From Chlorokybus atmophyticus (lineage: Eukaryota; Streptophyta; Chlorokybophyceae; Chlorokybales; Chlorokybaceae), in assembly GCA_009103225.1 (NCBI GenBank), contig RHPI01000277.1:343313-391547 (forward strand): DNA of 48,235 nucleotides, in the 5' to 3' direction. The position numbers and the translations under genes were made by a program. Below the pieces are notes generated by a model. That model did not search any database, was not told the origin of the DNA, and saw only the letters and a list, made by a program, of their open reading frames with translations. Numbering within the stretch: position 1 is the first letter of the stretch; every line of letters begins with the position of its first letter. Positions 10,470 to 21,968 of the stretch are shown here, one piece after another.

Positions 10470-13400
10470 ATGGCGGCGGCGACGGCGGGGTTGGTGTCCG
10501 CTGGCCCGCCAGTTTGTTCCGCCAACGAGTTGCACGGGCGTGATAGCTTCTTGTCGGGCGGGGGGTTGAAGAGACTGCAGCACAGGCATTTGCCTGCTGC
10601 TCTCTGCAGCGGCACAAGTCGGGCAGGCTCGCCCTCCACAGCTTGGCCTGGCGTGGTATGGCCCGGGCCAGGCAGGCCCAGGCTGGGGGGTTACAGGTCT
10701 GTCACGACGTGTATGGCGCAGGCGCCGCCTGCGCCTCCGCCAGCGAGCTCATCGGATGCTGAACAGCGGAGTGCTGCGCTGGCGCCCATGAAGCACAGTG
10801 ACCACGCACCTGTAAAGAAGGTGAGCTATGCGTTGTGTGTGGACACTTTCATCATTTCGACAATTACTTGGGTTGACAAACTTGCTCTGCGTGCCAATTG
10901 CGGGGCCTGGGATGATCGCGCACACATTCGCATAACTTGTAGGGTGGTTGCAAGCTTGTAACACACAACTACTAGTTGTTTGTATGGCACACATGATGAA
11001 CAAATCTGTGTCTCAAATTAGGGCGCTGTCCGGCCTCATAGAACTTGAATGCTTGTTCAATTGGTGTACACTCTCCCGAGTCAGTGACTGAAACTGCGCA
11101 TTGTAGCTGCACTGTACTCTTTCACACAATTGACCTCAGAGCAACTTCTAACCCTGATTGTCATCCATCACCCTACTCGTCATCACGCAGGTCCCAGTTG
11201 ACCGCATTCGCAACTTTTCCATCATCGCCCACATCGACCACGGCAAGTCCACATTAGCGGATACTCTCCTAATGCGCACCGGTACAGTCGCCGACCGCGA
11301 CATGAAGGCTCAGTTCCTTGACGGGATGGATCTCGAGCGCGAGCGGGGGATCACCATCAAATTGCAGGCGGCCAGGATGAGGTATACGGCCAGGGATGGA
11401 CTGGAGTATGCGCTGAATCTGATTGATACGCCGGGGCATGTGGACTTCTCCTATGAGGTGTGTGAGACTTGGTAGTGAGCCTTGATACATGTAAACTGGA
11501 CCGTATATGTTGTACATTGTTTTCGTATCCACACGCATAAGCAGAGGTCTAGTTGTGTTTTTCCCAGGAGCACTCGAATTTCTTCAGGACTATGTTGTTG
11601 TGTTAATTGGTTATCTATTATTTGGATATGGACCTTTGATTTGAGACATGTGTCAATTGGTTTTTACTCACCTGGATGCAAGTCAAGTGTGAATGCTTGA
11701 TGAAACTCGCGTGTTTGTGACAGTAGGTTTCCAGGTCATTAGCAGCCTGTGAGGGTGCGTTGCTCGTTGTCGACGCGTCGCAAGGCGTGGAGGCACAAAC
11801 GCTCGCTAACGTGTACCTGGCGCTCGAGAACAACCTGGAGATTTTGCCAGTTCTCAACAAAATTGACTTGCCAGGTGAGCAGTTATATATCGTATTTAAT
11901 GTCTGTACAACAGCAACCGTTTTCAGTGTATTCTCAGTGTATTGATGCAGGTAAGAGTAAATAGAAAAAAAGGGAAAAAGAAGTGCGGAAGAGGTGATAA
12001 AAGTTGTGGAGTGCATTGTCTTGATATGTGGGTTAATCGTCAGGTGCTGAACCGGAACGAGTTCGTAACGAGGTCGAGGAGATTGTTGGTTTGGACTGCA
12101 GCCAGGCTCTTCTTTGTTCAGCCAAGCAGGGCATTGGCATGGACGACATCCTTGAAGCAATTGTGCAAAGGATTCCGCCGCCGGTGGACACGACAGCCAA
12201 GCCTCTGCGCGCGCTCATCTTTGACAGCTATTATGACAGCTACAGGGGGGTTGTGGTATACTTCAGAGTCATGGATGGCAAAGTGCGCCGCGGGGATAAG
12301 GTGCACAACAGTGAAACACTACTGCTATTATGATAACTCATCATAATGATTGTTATTGTCATAACCAGCATTGCTGTAACTCATTGTCATTACAGTTGTT
12401 CGGTATTAAGTGTAGGTAGCTTTGGTCGTTTGGTATGGCAGACACCAACCCGAGGTTGCGGTTCATTGCTGAATGTTTGGTTTCACAGATCAAGTTGATG
12501 GCTAGCAAGAAGGAGTTTGAGATTGACCAGCTGGGTGTGCTGGCACCCAAAGAAGTTCAAGTCGATGAGCTAGTGGCCGGTGAGGTGAGCAGAAGTTATT
12601 TGCTCAATCACATCCAGATTGCCCCGCTTGTAACACAATCCCTTACATTCACTCCAACTCAACGCTTTTTGAGTACTGCGAGCCCACACCTTCATTTGTT
12701 TGCTTGTGTAGGTGGGCTATTTTTCAGCAGCTATTAAGTCTGTTGCAGATGCGCGCGTTGGTGACACGCTGACCAGCGTTTCGCGTCCTGCCACCGAAGC
12801 ACTGCCTGGTTACGTGGAAGCGAAGCCCATGGTCTTCTGTGGACTGTTCCCTATCGACGCAAATCAGTTCAACGACTTGCGGGAGGCGCTAGAAAAGCTG
12901 CAAGTAAGGGGGTTGGGTTAATATTATTGTTATGCATCAATTATACTCATCTTACTATATATTATGTTACTCTATCACATGCCATATGGTACTTCTGTGT
13001 GTTATTCTGTTACACAAGCTACACATGCACACATCATATATCAGCGCGTGTGAATTTGCTTCTGCAGTTGCTTCTCTACTGGCATTGTATCAGGAATTGG
13101 TTTGCAAACCGGTAATAACAGCGTTGTTATTGCTACAGCTCAATGACGCTGCCCTTAAGTTTGAGCCGGAGTCGTCCAGTGCCATGGGTTTCGGGTTTCG
13201 CTGCGGCTTCTTGGGTCTGCTGCACATGGAGATTGTGCAGGAAAGGCTGGAGAGGGAGTACAATTTGGAGCTCATCACCACTGCACCCTCAGTTGTGTAT
13301 CAGGTAAGTCGCATTATGGTTCAGAAATGTTTTCCTGCGTTCTCCTGTGCAGAGGCAGCTGCTTGTTAGCAGTGAAGCCTGCATTTACAGCCAGTAGCTC

Positions 13401-14714
13401 TTTGCAATTTGAACTACTGGCGAAGTAGTTCAAGTACAACAAGCTCCAACATTATAGCTTCAGATAGCTTAAGACTGCATGACATGACAGGTTTGTTTAC
13501 TTGTGTTACAGGTGTATACTACCGATAAGCAGATAGTCAAAGTGGACAACCCTGCCAACCTGCCACCCCCTGCTAAACGCCTGCATATAGAGGAGCCATA
13601 CGTGCGCCTTGACATGATTACCCCAAAGGTGTGTCATCAAGTCACGTCAGTCATGTGTTGATGTCGATATGCTGTACTCTTTAGGTTAAAACAAGTCATG
13701 CCTATCATGCGTTGCAAGCAGCGCAGAAGCCAAACATTGTCATGCACATCATCCTGGGGCGTTAATCACATGAACTGTCTGAGCTGCAGGACTACATTGG
13801 CACTTTGATGGAGCTTGCGCAAGTAAGGAGAGGTGACTTTGTGGAGATGAAGTACATTACGGAGTCGCGCGTCGTGTTGTCCTATGACCTGCCTCTCGCT
13901 GAGGTGGTGACGGACTTCTTCGATCAGATGAAGTCCAGGAGTAAAGGATACGCTAGCATGGAGTACGGGTTGAACGGCTACCGGCAAAACAGGTTGGTCA
14001 AGCTGGACATCCTTATCAACAATGAGATGGTGGACCCGCTCGCTGCCATTGTCCATGAGGTACTGCAGGCAGAGGTTAAGTATAACTTTGCTTGCTTATA
14101 TGGCTGCTGAGTGTTTGCTGAGGCTTTTGTGCGGCTGCTACAGGACAAGGCCTACTCTGTTGGCAAAGCGCTCACATCCAAGCTGAAAGAGTTGATCCCA
14201 AGGCAGATGTTCAAAATTCCAATTCAGGTCAGTCCCTCACAGCTACTGTACGCTGCATGGTCGAGCAGTGGTTTGTCGCAGGCTGTCACGTTCACTTTGG
14301 TATCACATCACTGTTCAAACAGTGATGTGATACTACAGACAAGTGGTGAGGTGTAGTATGTCATGTTTCAATTTTGCTAGTGGCTATTACTGTGTTGGAT
14401 TACTACTGTTAATATCACCTTTAACACCATATCACATGACTTGTCATAATTATGGTGTCTTGCAAGCAGCCTTGTACTTACTTTCTGGATTCGCCATGCA
14501 GGCTGCCATTGGCACGCGTGTGATTGCCAGCGACAGCTTATCAGCCATGCGGAAGGATGTGCTTGCCAAGTGCTATGGCGGAGATATCTCCAGGAAGAAG
14601 AAGCTGTTGAAGAAGCAGGCTGAGGGCAAGAAGAGGCTCAAGTCTTTGGGCAAGGTGGATGTGCCGCAAGAAGCATTCATGGCAGTCCTGAGACTAGAGA
14701 AGGAAGTCATGTAG
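10470..14714 (+). CDS. LEPA: chloroplast translation factor LepA (EF4/GUF1 family)
   Basis: Eleven exons: 10470-10820, 11191-11457, 11727-11874, 12044-12300, 12489-12584, 12712-12903, 13139-13303, 13512-13628, 13790-14059, 14144-14227, 14502-14714. All introns are GT-AG and the phases agree, giving 719 residues. LepA is a ribosome-associated GTPase that promotes back-translocation and supports plastid translation. Exon 1 (117 residues) is an Ala/Ser/Pro-rich, basic, poorly conserved leader, as expected of a plastid transit peptide. The GTPase motifs follow: AHIDHGKS (G1), RGITIK (G2), DTPGHVD (G3), NKIDLPG (G4), SAK (G5). The C-terminal LepA hallmark [14 protein letters not shown] is present. 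Similarity is closest to plant plastid LepA. One oddity: the usual HRDKAY reads HEDKAY across the exon 9/10 junction. Introns 4, 7 and 10 contain perfect hairpins. Eukaryotic introns exclude bacterial contamination. Confidence 0.95.
14300..14333. repeat. perfect 16-bp hairpin in LepA intron 10
   Basis: Arms 14300-14315 and 14318-14333 are exact reverse complements with a 2-nt loop. The intron is 14228-14501. Similar hairpins occur in intron 7 (13409-13433, 10-bp arms) and intron 4 (12328-12346, 7-bp arms). Confidence 0.8.
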
Positions 14715-14751
14715 GTCCATAGCCTTGCTGTGCAAGTGTTTAGACATATGG

Positions 14752-14756
14752 TGTAA
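14752..14756 (+). terminator. TGTAA polyadenylation signal of LEPA
   Basis: TGTAA lies 38 bp after the LepA stop codon, a position typical of chlorophycean genes. Confidence 0.6.
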
Positions 14757-17449
14757 TGTAGCATAACATAATATGTATGCGCGGCAACTTGCTACAACTG
14801 GTGCATTTGATCCGGTCACAAGCAGGCTGGGTGGTTGGCATGCAACGGAAGTGTTGCGCACGTTGACTCTCGGGGATGGTGTTGCAACATGTGTTGACAC
14901 TGCCGTGCAAATGCAGCTTAATATATTCCTACTGCAGATACTCCACAGGCATCGTTTACCACACATCTGTTGTACAACACCATGGCTGGTTCATGCCATG
15001 TTGTACATATCGTCCATTGTCGGTGCTGTGTTGTTCACATACATAACTTACATGAGAGCTGCGCGATGCACGCGCAGAGAATGCATTGTGCTAGCACTCC
15101 ATGCCCTGGTTGGTGCGGCCATCCCATGCCAGAGGCCAGTCCAGTCCGCTCATGCAGTTGAGGTAAGCGGCTGGCTACCCTATGTTACGGCATAGGGCGT
15201 GCATGTCACCGTGCTATGGTGTGGTGTGGTGTGGATAGTTGGGTGCTTGATCGGGAGCACCCTGCAGGTGTAGTTGCCTAGTTGATAGCGAGAGTTGGTG
15301 CCCACCCCACTAGCCATGCATAGCAATGCACAAGACGAAGTCACAAGTGAAAGTACATGGGGAGCAGCGAAGTCTGCCCGTGTCATCAAATGTCATCAAA
15401 TTGACAGGACGGCAGTAGGAGGCTGGCGGAGATGGCGGCGGGGGTGTGGGTGAAGCGGGAGGAGGAGTCCGTTGAGTCCTGCTGCTGGTGTGGCCGCTGC
15501 TGCTGCAAGAAGGCCGCTGACCAAGGCGCATGTGCAGGTGACGCACGCATGCATGCATGCATGCATGCGTGCATGTCCAATGGATATGGGCAGTAGAGAA
15601 GGTAGGTAGCAGCTAGGTTAGCAGCCCGGTGGTAAATGAGAGTGCTTTATAGTGTGGTGAGTAGACTGCTCATGCATGTGTGTGTCACACTCTCATGCAT
15701 GCCACAATCCTTGCATTCTATAAATTACACACACAGAGCAGGCCGCACAGCAAGCAAACAAGACTTAGATTCTGGTGGGGGCCAAGACAGAGCTTACAGC
15801 TTACACAACTACCTTAACAACCACAACAACTACAATACCCTCAGGCAGCAACAAGCAAGGGAAGCGGCAAGACGACAGCATGATTACCACCTGCAGAGCG
15901 CAGCAGGGCAGGAGAGGAGAGGTTAGGCCGGGCTTGGGCAGACTTCAGCATGCATCTCATGCATCTCTGTGTGTGGGTGCGCTGGCCTGTGAGTGTGGTT
16001 GCCTTGCGTAGCAGTGCATGTTGTACAGAAAATGCGAGAGGGGTATGTGCTGGTTGTATTCAGGCTCGGGGCTAGGTTAGCGTGCACGCACTTGGCTACT
16101 GCATGTGCATGCAAGCGGCTCATTCATGTTTCAGACGGATTGGCGCCCGGAGGAGAAAAGGGTGTTGAGGGCGCACTGGCAGTTGCAGCTTGCCTGTCAT
16201 CCGCAAATGCCGAGCAAAGGTTGCAAGTGTTTGACCCAATGCTCCGTTGCTCAGTCCCACTGTTGATCATCATGTCATTTATGCCATGTACTCTCTGACT
16301 GGTAGTATGGTGACCTATGTGGGGACCAACGAACACTACCGCTTTTTAGAGGCTCAAACAGCACTACCAGGCAGGGTCTAGTGCTGCTGCTACACCACTG
16401 CAATTGAGGATGGTGTGAGAGGGGTTGGAGTACGTCAGTCCCGTGCCTTACGTGGACGATCTGACTTGGGAGACGAGCTGCACGTCTCCAAGGAGAAAGA
16501 TTGGATTAAGCACTTGTCCTCTTATGCCCCCCCGTGGTCTCTATCAAGAAAAGCAGCAGTGCAAACGCATTTCGCACAGCATACAGTAGGGCACGAGTGT
16601 CTATGTCTGCACGTGCATTGCCATATAGACAAGGCAATCCCCATGCATATCCCGCACGCTGTTTTATATATAGGGATGATGGTAGGAATTTGAGGCATAT
16701 GCAAGCACGAATGGTTGCGAGCAAGTTCGTGTACCAGGATTTGCTGACTTACACAAAACGCAACTTAAACCGTATGTTGAATCTTCTGAGCAGGACAGCA
16801 CTTCCGACGTTGTTGCTGGATCCAAGGCAAAGGTCAATCACATGCGTGCTCACCAGGGCACTGAAGTTCTACCCCATAGGACGAGCACCAACGCCACAAC
16901 GTAGAGTACTGGTGACCTCTGCTTTTATAAAGTCCTCCATCTGACCGCTTGAACTTGCAAGCTTGCCTAACAACCGCAGCTGTGCAAGCTGCCATTCCTC
17001 AACGACCGCAACGCCATTGGAAGGACCCAATGGTCGTTTGGAAGTACAGTCAGACGCTGGGGGAGGCTTGCATCAACCGCACTACGTTGGTTACCAAGAC
17101 TACGGTGCAGTCACAAGATGTGTTGCTGATGTATTCATGTTTGTGTGAACATGCACAGTACTAGCCGTTTGTGCATCCGGACATACATCATGTGCTCATA
17201 TGTGATTAGCGTGTCATTGGTTTAAAACCGAGCACCTGCAGTGGCTACAGTGCAGGACTCAATGTTGGCAGTATGTAAAGGGGTATGCCGGTTTGCGGAA
17301 GCAATGGAAGAGCGTAAACACCAGCCAGGTTTGATGGCACAGTGGACTGCTGCTGTGATTGCTGAGGTGAGTGCCACATCTGCAGTGTTGCAAGCAGAGG
17401 CAATTCCTGCATTGTTGCCGTATGGTATGATAGAAACTGCCTGAAAGAC
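14757..17449. other. gene-poor region, possibly the 5' part of a decayed retroelement
   Basis: No supported gene. It contains a (GCAT)n microsatellite at about 15545-15579, purine-rich stretches near 15415-15490, and a C7 run near 16528. A 20-bp block around ACACTCTCATGCATGCCAC occurs at about 15687-15705 and again near 19240-19260. Frames from about 16534 onward may be remnants of the upstream part of the reverse-transcriptase element at 17450, but I recognise no motif in them. Confidence 0.45.
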
Positions 17450-18274
17450 TTGCAGCACACTATGGTGATGACGCAGGTTGACAAGCGCGGGGGAACCTTA
17501 GCAGTCGTGTGTAAAACCTATCACATAACTTGCTTGCGTGCAGAGTTGGCTACACCGACATACTTGCTGTGTCCGCAAACTACAGAGGACATCATCAACA
17601 TACACCGGAACTACAACCATCAACACGGGTTGCAGTTCAACAAACAGGGAGAGCCAACTCGCTTGCCGCACTTGTATATGAGTATCAAACATCATAAAGA
17701 CCCTTCTAAGCCGCGTTTCATAGCTGCAGCATGCTGCACTACACTTGCTGATGCATATATTCCGCCAACACGTTCATACAAGGGTATGGCAGATGTTGCT
17801 AATCAGTTGTGGAGTGAGTCCTTGGAGGAGGCCATGCCTTGCTGGATAATGAAGGACTCCTTTGCTTTCACTAAGGTTGCAAGCGGCCTTCAACTCGGCA
17901 GGAACCCCCCAGCAAAAGCGTGAGCATTTGTGGTTACAGTCCTTTGACTTCAGACGCCGCAGGTGGGGTTGGCAACAAGGGTGTACAACAAGCTCAATAC
18001 AGCCCCGTTCAGATTTGTCCCAAGGCGCCGTGCACCACACCCGGACAGCTACATTTCAGCTAACGCCAAGCTGGGGGTGGTAGTCTCACAGCTTGTGCGT
18101 TTTAAGCGCATTTGCACATTGCAAGAACACTTCTTGGATGCTATGGTACAGTTGCTCAGAGACATGCAACGTGATGGCTATGCTATGTTTGAACTTTTGT
18201 CCAAGCTCAGGTCCAAGATGTTCAGACTGACAGGCGAAGCCTACGGAGTGGACTACCACAGGTTGTACGCGTAA
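17450..18274 (+). pseudogene. decayed reverse transcriptase, Penelope-like/RVT type, catalytic core missing
   Basis: The frame from 17450 to 17923 contains LYMSIKHHKDPSKPRFIAA followed by CTT. This matches the fingers motif (L-K-HK-P-K-RFI...CTT) of a widespread eukaryotic RT family related to Penelope-like elements. A different frame then reads WLQSFDF, the start of the usual SFDFSTLYT palm motif, but the text jumps directly to VYNKLNTAPF and HPDSYI...SQLVRFKRIC (17963-18274), which belong to the thumb/C-terminal part. The segment carrying the catalytic YxDD is therefore absent. Stops at 17921 and 17945 and frame changes confirm a dead copy. Family placement rests on remembered motif patterns. 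Confidence 0.6.
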
Positions 18275-18420
18275 GTTGCGCGAAGGTGTACAACACCGGC
18301 ATAGGTGAGTAAGGTAAGTAGGTAAGTATCTGCATGCACTTGCGCGGGGAGCAATGGTCATGGCATCGCCCGCGCATGCACTGTTTGGATGCCTGCCTGC
18401 TGTGCGTGACTAACATGCCT

Positions 18421-18632
18421 AATGTGACTGTGGGTGCTAAGTACTGTGACTGACTGTGGGTGCTAGGTGCTGTGACTAACTTTGGGTCCTGAGTGCTGTG
18501 AGTGCTGCGGGTGCTAAGTACTGTCACTGATGTGGGTGCTGAGTGCTGGGACTAACTGTGGGTGCTGAGTGCGGAGACTAGTTGTGCAACTGTGGAGTGC
18601 GGAGTGCGGAGTGCTGGCTGCTGAGTCACGCC
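18421..18632. repeat. imperfect minisatellite of about 26-30 bp units
   Basis: Variants of ACTGTGGGTGCTAAGTACTG recur about seven times with substitutions (GTGCTGTGACTAACTGTGGGTGCT and similar). The 3' end degenerates into GTGCGGA repeats. The array is non-coding and old compared with the 337-bp array. Confidence 0.7.
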
Positions 18633-19341
18633 GTCGAGAACGCGCTACAGTGCCAATGAAAGCGCGAGAGACTGCCTGCAGCCGATCTGGGGTTTGACCA
18701 CAACATACTACGACCACACAAGAGAGGCAACCGTGTCGGCGCTGCCATTACACAGCACAGCATCGCATGTCACACCCGCTCTGACCCGCCCCGCTCTTGA
18801 CGCTGCCTCTGCTTGCCTCTGCTGCTGCTGCTGCTGTTATAGGGCCACACTACCGGCACTAAATTCTAGCCTTGCTTGCACAGGTCCGAAGCCTTGCCCT
18901 TGCGTTGCCCGTGCCTGCCTGCTTCCCTACACCGCCCCGCCTCTCATTCACATACTTAGTTGCACGCATATAGTATAGGCCCCTTCGCAAGCCTTGATTG
19001 GTTGGTGTCTGATCCTTGGTGTGCTAAGCTATGTGCTGGGTGTGCTATGCTGTGTGCTTGCCTGTTTTGCATCTGTTGTAACTGATCAGCCTATGCACTT
19101 GTGAACGGACATATTACGAGTAACAAGACTTTATCGACTTCCATCATGAGGCAAGTTGCTTTTGACTTGCTGTTGCTTGGAGGGATGCCGCTCGATGCAC
19201 TTCAAGAAATCGCAGGTGTGGTGATTGTTTGCATGAATGTGACACTCTCATGCATGCCACCATGCCCTGCATGCTATATGTTGTACACCGAGAACCATGA
19301 TATTAAAGCCATACACGCACAATACTGACAAGTGCAGGACA
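18633..19341. other. intergenic region, no gene recognised
   Basis: Low-complexity and short frames only. It contains a short (CTG)n run near 18818-18835. It separates the RT remnant from the 3' end of the minus-strand gene ending at 19342. Confidence 0.5.
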
Positions 19342-21178
19342 TCAACTTGCAAGTGAAGCTTGTGCATGCCGGACAACGTCTGCCATCGGTTGTAGCCTTT
19401 GGAGCAACTGGGGTGGAAACTGTGACACTGCTTCCCGAATGTCCCAAGTAACTTTCTGGAGCCTGCCAGTGCACATGTCACAACAGCCACACAGTCAGGT
19501 CGTTGGTAGGACTCATGAGCCAACAAGCAGCTCAAAGTATGCCATCCATCCAATGTCGACTGACAGTAGTGCCATGGCATGCAGCTCGCACAAGGCTACA
19601 TAAACACATAGTGTTCATGTTGCACGGTTATGCATGTGCGCAACAGCACTTAACATATCTTGTACACTACTTACCATTGCCGATGGAAGTCGCTCAACTC
19701 TGGTGTGGCTGCTGCTTGTTCCGTGATCTGTTTGATGCTCTCAAACTGCTCTTCCACTCGCTTCTTGAAGGCGTTGGTTTCGGCACGCGTGAGATTGAGG
19801 CATTGCTGCAGTTGAAGCAGGTGTCAACATGCTTGTGTACAAGATATGCAGCGGGCATTTGTGATCACCTCAACAGGCAAGCAATTGCCATCCTCGTTGC
19901 AATGTGGAGGACACATGCAGGTCATGCAGCCAAAGCTTACGTAAAGTAGGGCTATCTGGTGGGCGATGTACTTGTGGTTCTGCAGTTTGGCATCCTCATG
20001 TAGCTGCGTGCTCATCATCACCAGCTGGTTTAGCAGTGTCACGTACGCCAAATAGTCCAACCCTGCAACGGGAGCAAAAACCTCAGAGGCTGCCTCTCAC
20101 AACATACCTAACGAGATTTGTTGTCGAGATGTGTTGTGCTACATCTGGTAGGCATAAAAAGGAATAGCATGGCTCATCATCACCTGGTTGGCTGACAGCA
20201 GGAGCCTGTGTGAGTGGGTCCCCAAGAATGTATTTGGCAAACTCGGGGAACACAGTGAACATCTGTGTTGATTCCAACACTTCCTGCACAGCATCAATGC
20301 TGTCAACGCCAGTATATTACTCGTTTTCCGCACTCTCGTACGACAGCCATACAGTGGCTTGTGCTAGCACAATTGCTAAGACAAATCTGTAACGTCCTGA
20401 CACACATGTCCCCGTCATGTACGTTAACCAGCTGCTTGCCACCTCTAAAGTAGCAAGTGCAGTCGATGGTGCGCGTAGCATCATACCTGTTCTGCTCTGT
20501 CGTATGATAGCAAGCGGCAGCTTGTCTCTACTTGTCGTCGCAAATGGTCAGGGACAGGCTGCCCTTGCATCTGTTGACAATAACATTGCACATGAGGCAA
20601 TGACTCATGTGCATGAACAGCGCAAATGGTTGAACTGACCTCAACACCACTGGAGGACAGCCACTCATATCGTTCGACCAGCATATTGACATAACAACTC
20701 AGCGCGATCAGAACACGCATGTCCGGCTCTTCCTTCAGCGGCTCATCCAACATCAGTTGCACTGCACATGTAACAACCAACCCAGGACTGTGAACACCAT
20801 TGTGAGATAGTAACACAGTGGTCACATTCAAGTCGTCACAGGAATGACCGAGCTTACACTGACTGGGACGCAGTGTATATAAGGATGGGACACAAGTGAG
20901 GAAAATACAGCAAGCTGTAACTTACCGTAACAAATGTAGTTCTATGTATACGTACATGTGTGATTGTATATCCGTTTGGGGGGGGGCTTCACAGGTATGG
21001 CATGCAAGCCATTGCAACCAAACCCACGCTCTGAACAAGCTGCGACAGACTTACCGCGGTGGTCGGTTTCGAGAAAGATAGGCTGCGGGACGCACAGTGG
21101 CTTGCACCGGGCCAGCGCCGTCTGTCCTTCCAGCCCCATGGCCGACGGCGCTCCGGGGGTCACCGCCGCCGCCGACAT
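19342..21178 (-). CDS. nine-exon gene of unknown function
   Basis: Minus-strand exons, 5' to 3': 21178-21055, 20986-20926, 20787-20640, 20570-20487, 20431-20321, 20283-20184, 20062-19941, 19805-19675, 19462-19342. All boundaries are GT-AG, several with consensus GTAAGT, and the phases agree throughout, giving 333 residues with a TGA stop. This unbroken frame across eight introns is strong evidence for a real gene although no single exon exceeds 50 codons. I do not recognise the family. The protein looks alpha-helical. It has the acidic stretch LDEPLKEEPDMR, the segment MFTVFPEFAKYILGDPL, and a charged, possibly coiled-coil segment AETNAFKKRVEEQFESIKQI near residue 260. No signal peptide or membrane span is seen. 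Exon 2 begins in a C9 run, so its length depends on a homopolymer. The gene is divergent from the YIPF gene. Confidence 0.75.
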
Positions 21179-21968
21179 GGTGGACGGAAGGGGCTGAGAC
21201 TACACCCACCTACAATGCTGCAGCTGCTTGCAAGCTGGAATGCGCTAGCATGCACTCAATGGGGCGGAAGAAGTGTCTGCCGTGCCTGCGAGCAGCAACC
21301 GCCGCCCCAAACCACGCACACACAAATACGCAATGCCTGCTCGGCTTTGCCGCACACAGCCAGCCAGCCAGCCAGCCAGCCAGCCACCAGCAGCTTACTG
21401 ACTCCAGCAAGTTCCGTCCTATCACAACAACCTCCACGCAGCAATCGCCAACCACCGCCCACCTCAACCACCCCGCCCACGACTACAACCGCTGCCACAG
21501 CAAAGTTTGCTCACAAGCGCGTGCATGCAGCACTGCGCCGACGATGCCACAACTGTCGACGCAGGTTTATTTTCGCAATGAGGTTTTTTGATCTGCGATT
21601 ACCTGCCTGCTGGCAAGCTTACATGCTGAGGCAAGCAAGCGTCGTCAGCGGCGTGGACAGCGGCGGCGGTGGCGGAGGCATCGTCCAACACCGCAGTTAC
21701 ATTTGGGCTTGGGTTGTGTGCGGATGTGCGGACTTGGCTTGACAAGTTGACGCTCGTCACCTACCTCGTTGCATGCTGGTGTTTTTGCCATTGTGCTCGG
21801 CTGCTGGGTTGACTTTAACAAGCGGAAGCAAGTCCATCGGGTGGTGAGGGTACGTATAGTCATCGTCGAAGTCCCTTTTGCTCTCGTCGTCGTTGTCATC
21901 GTCGTCGTTATTGCGGGCGGCGGGATCCGGGGCTCTGTGGCGGTAGCTTAGCAGGGGGGTGGCCAGGG
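21179..21968. promoter_or_regulatory. divergent intergenic region between the unknown gene and YIPF
   Basis: The two start codons face away from each other across 790 bp, so the promoters of both genes should lie here. A (CAGC)n tetranucleotide run occupies about 21359-21387 and a CGTCGT-rich stretch 21885-21915. No clear TATA box was found. The open frames seen here on both strands are not supported. Confidence 0.5.

Noticed and set aside
10470-14714. Bacterial contamination, because LepA is a bacterial-type factor
   Set aside because: The gene has ten GT-AG introns and a plastid-targeting-like leader and matches plant plastid LepA best.
15310-15580. Minus-strand Ser/Pro-rich frames near the GCAT microsatellite
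   Set aside because: They are low-complexity translations of repeats, with no start context, splice sites or domain.
19330-19457. Plus-strand exon-like frame reading DINLQVKLVHAGQRLP
   Set aside because: It is the antisense shadow of the last exon of the minus-strand gene, which fits the phases of eight other exons.
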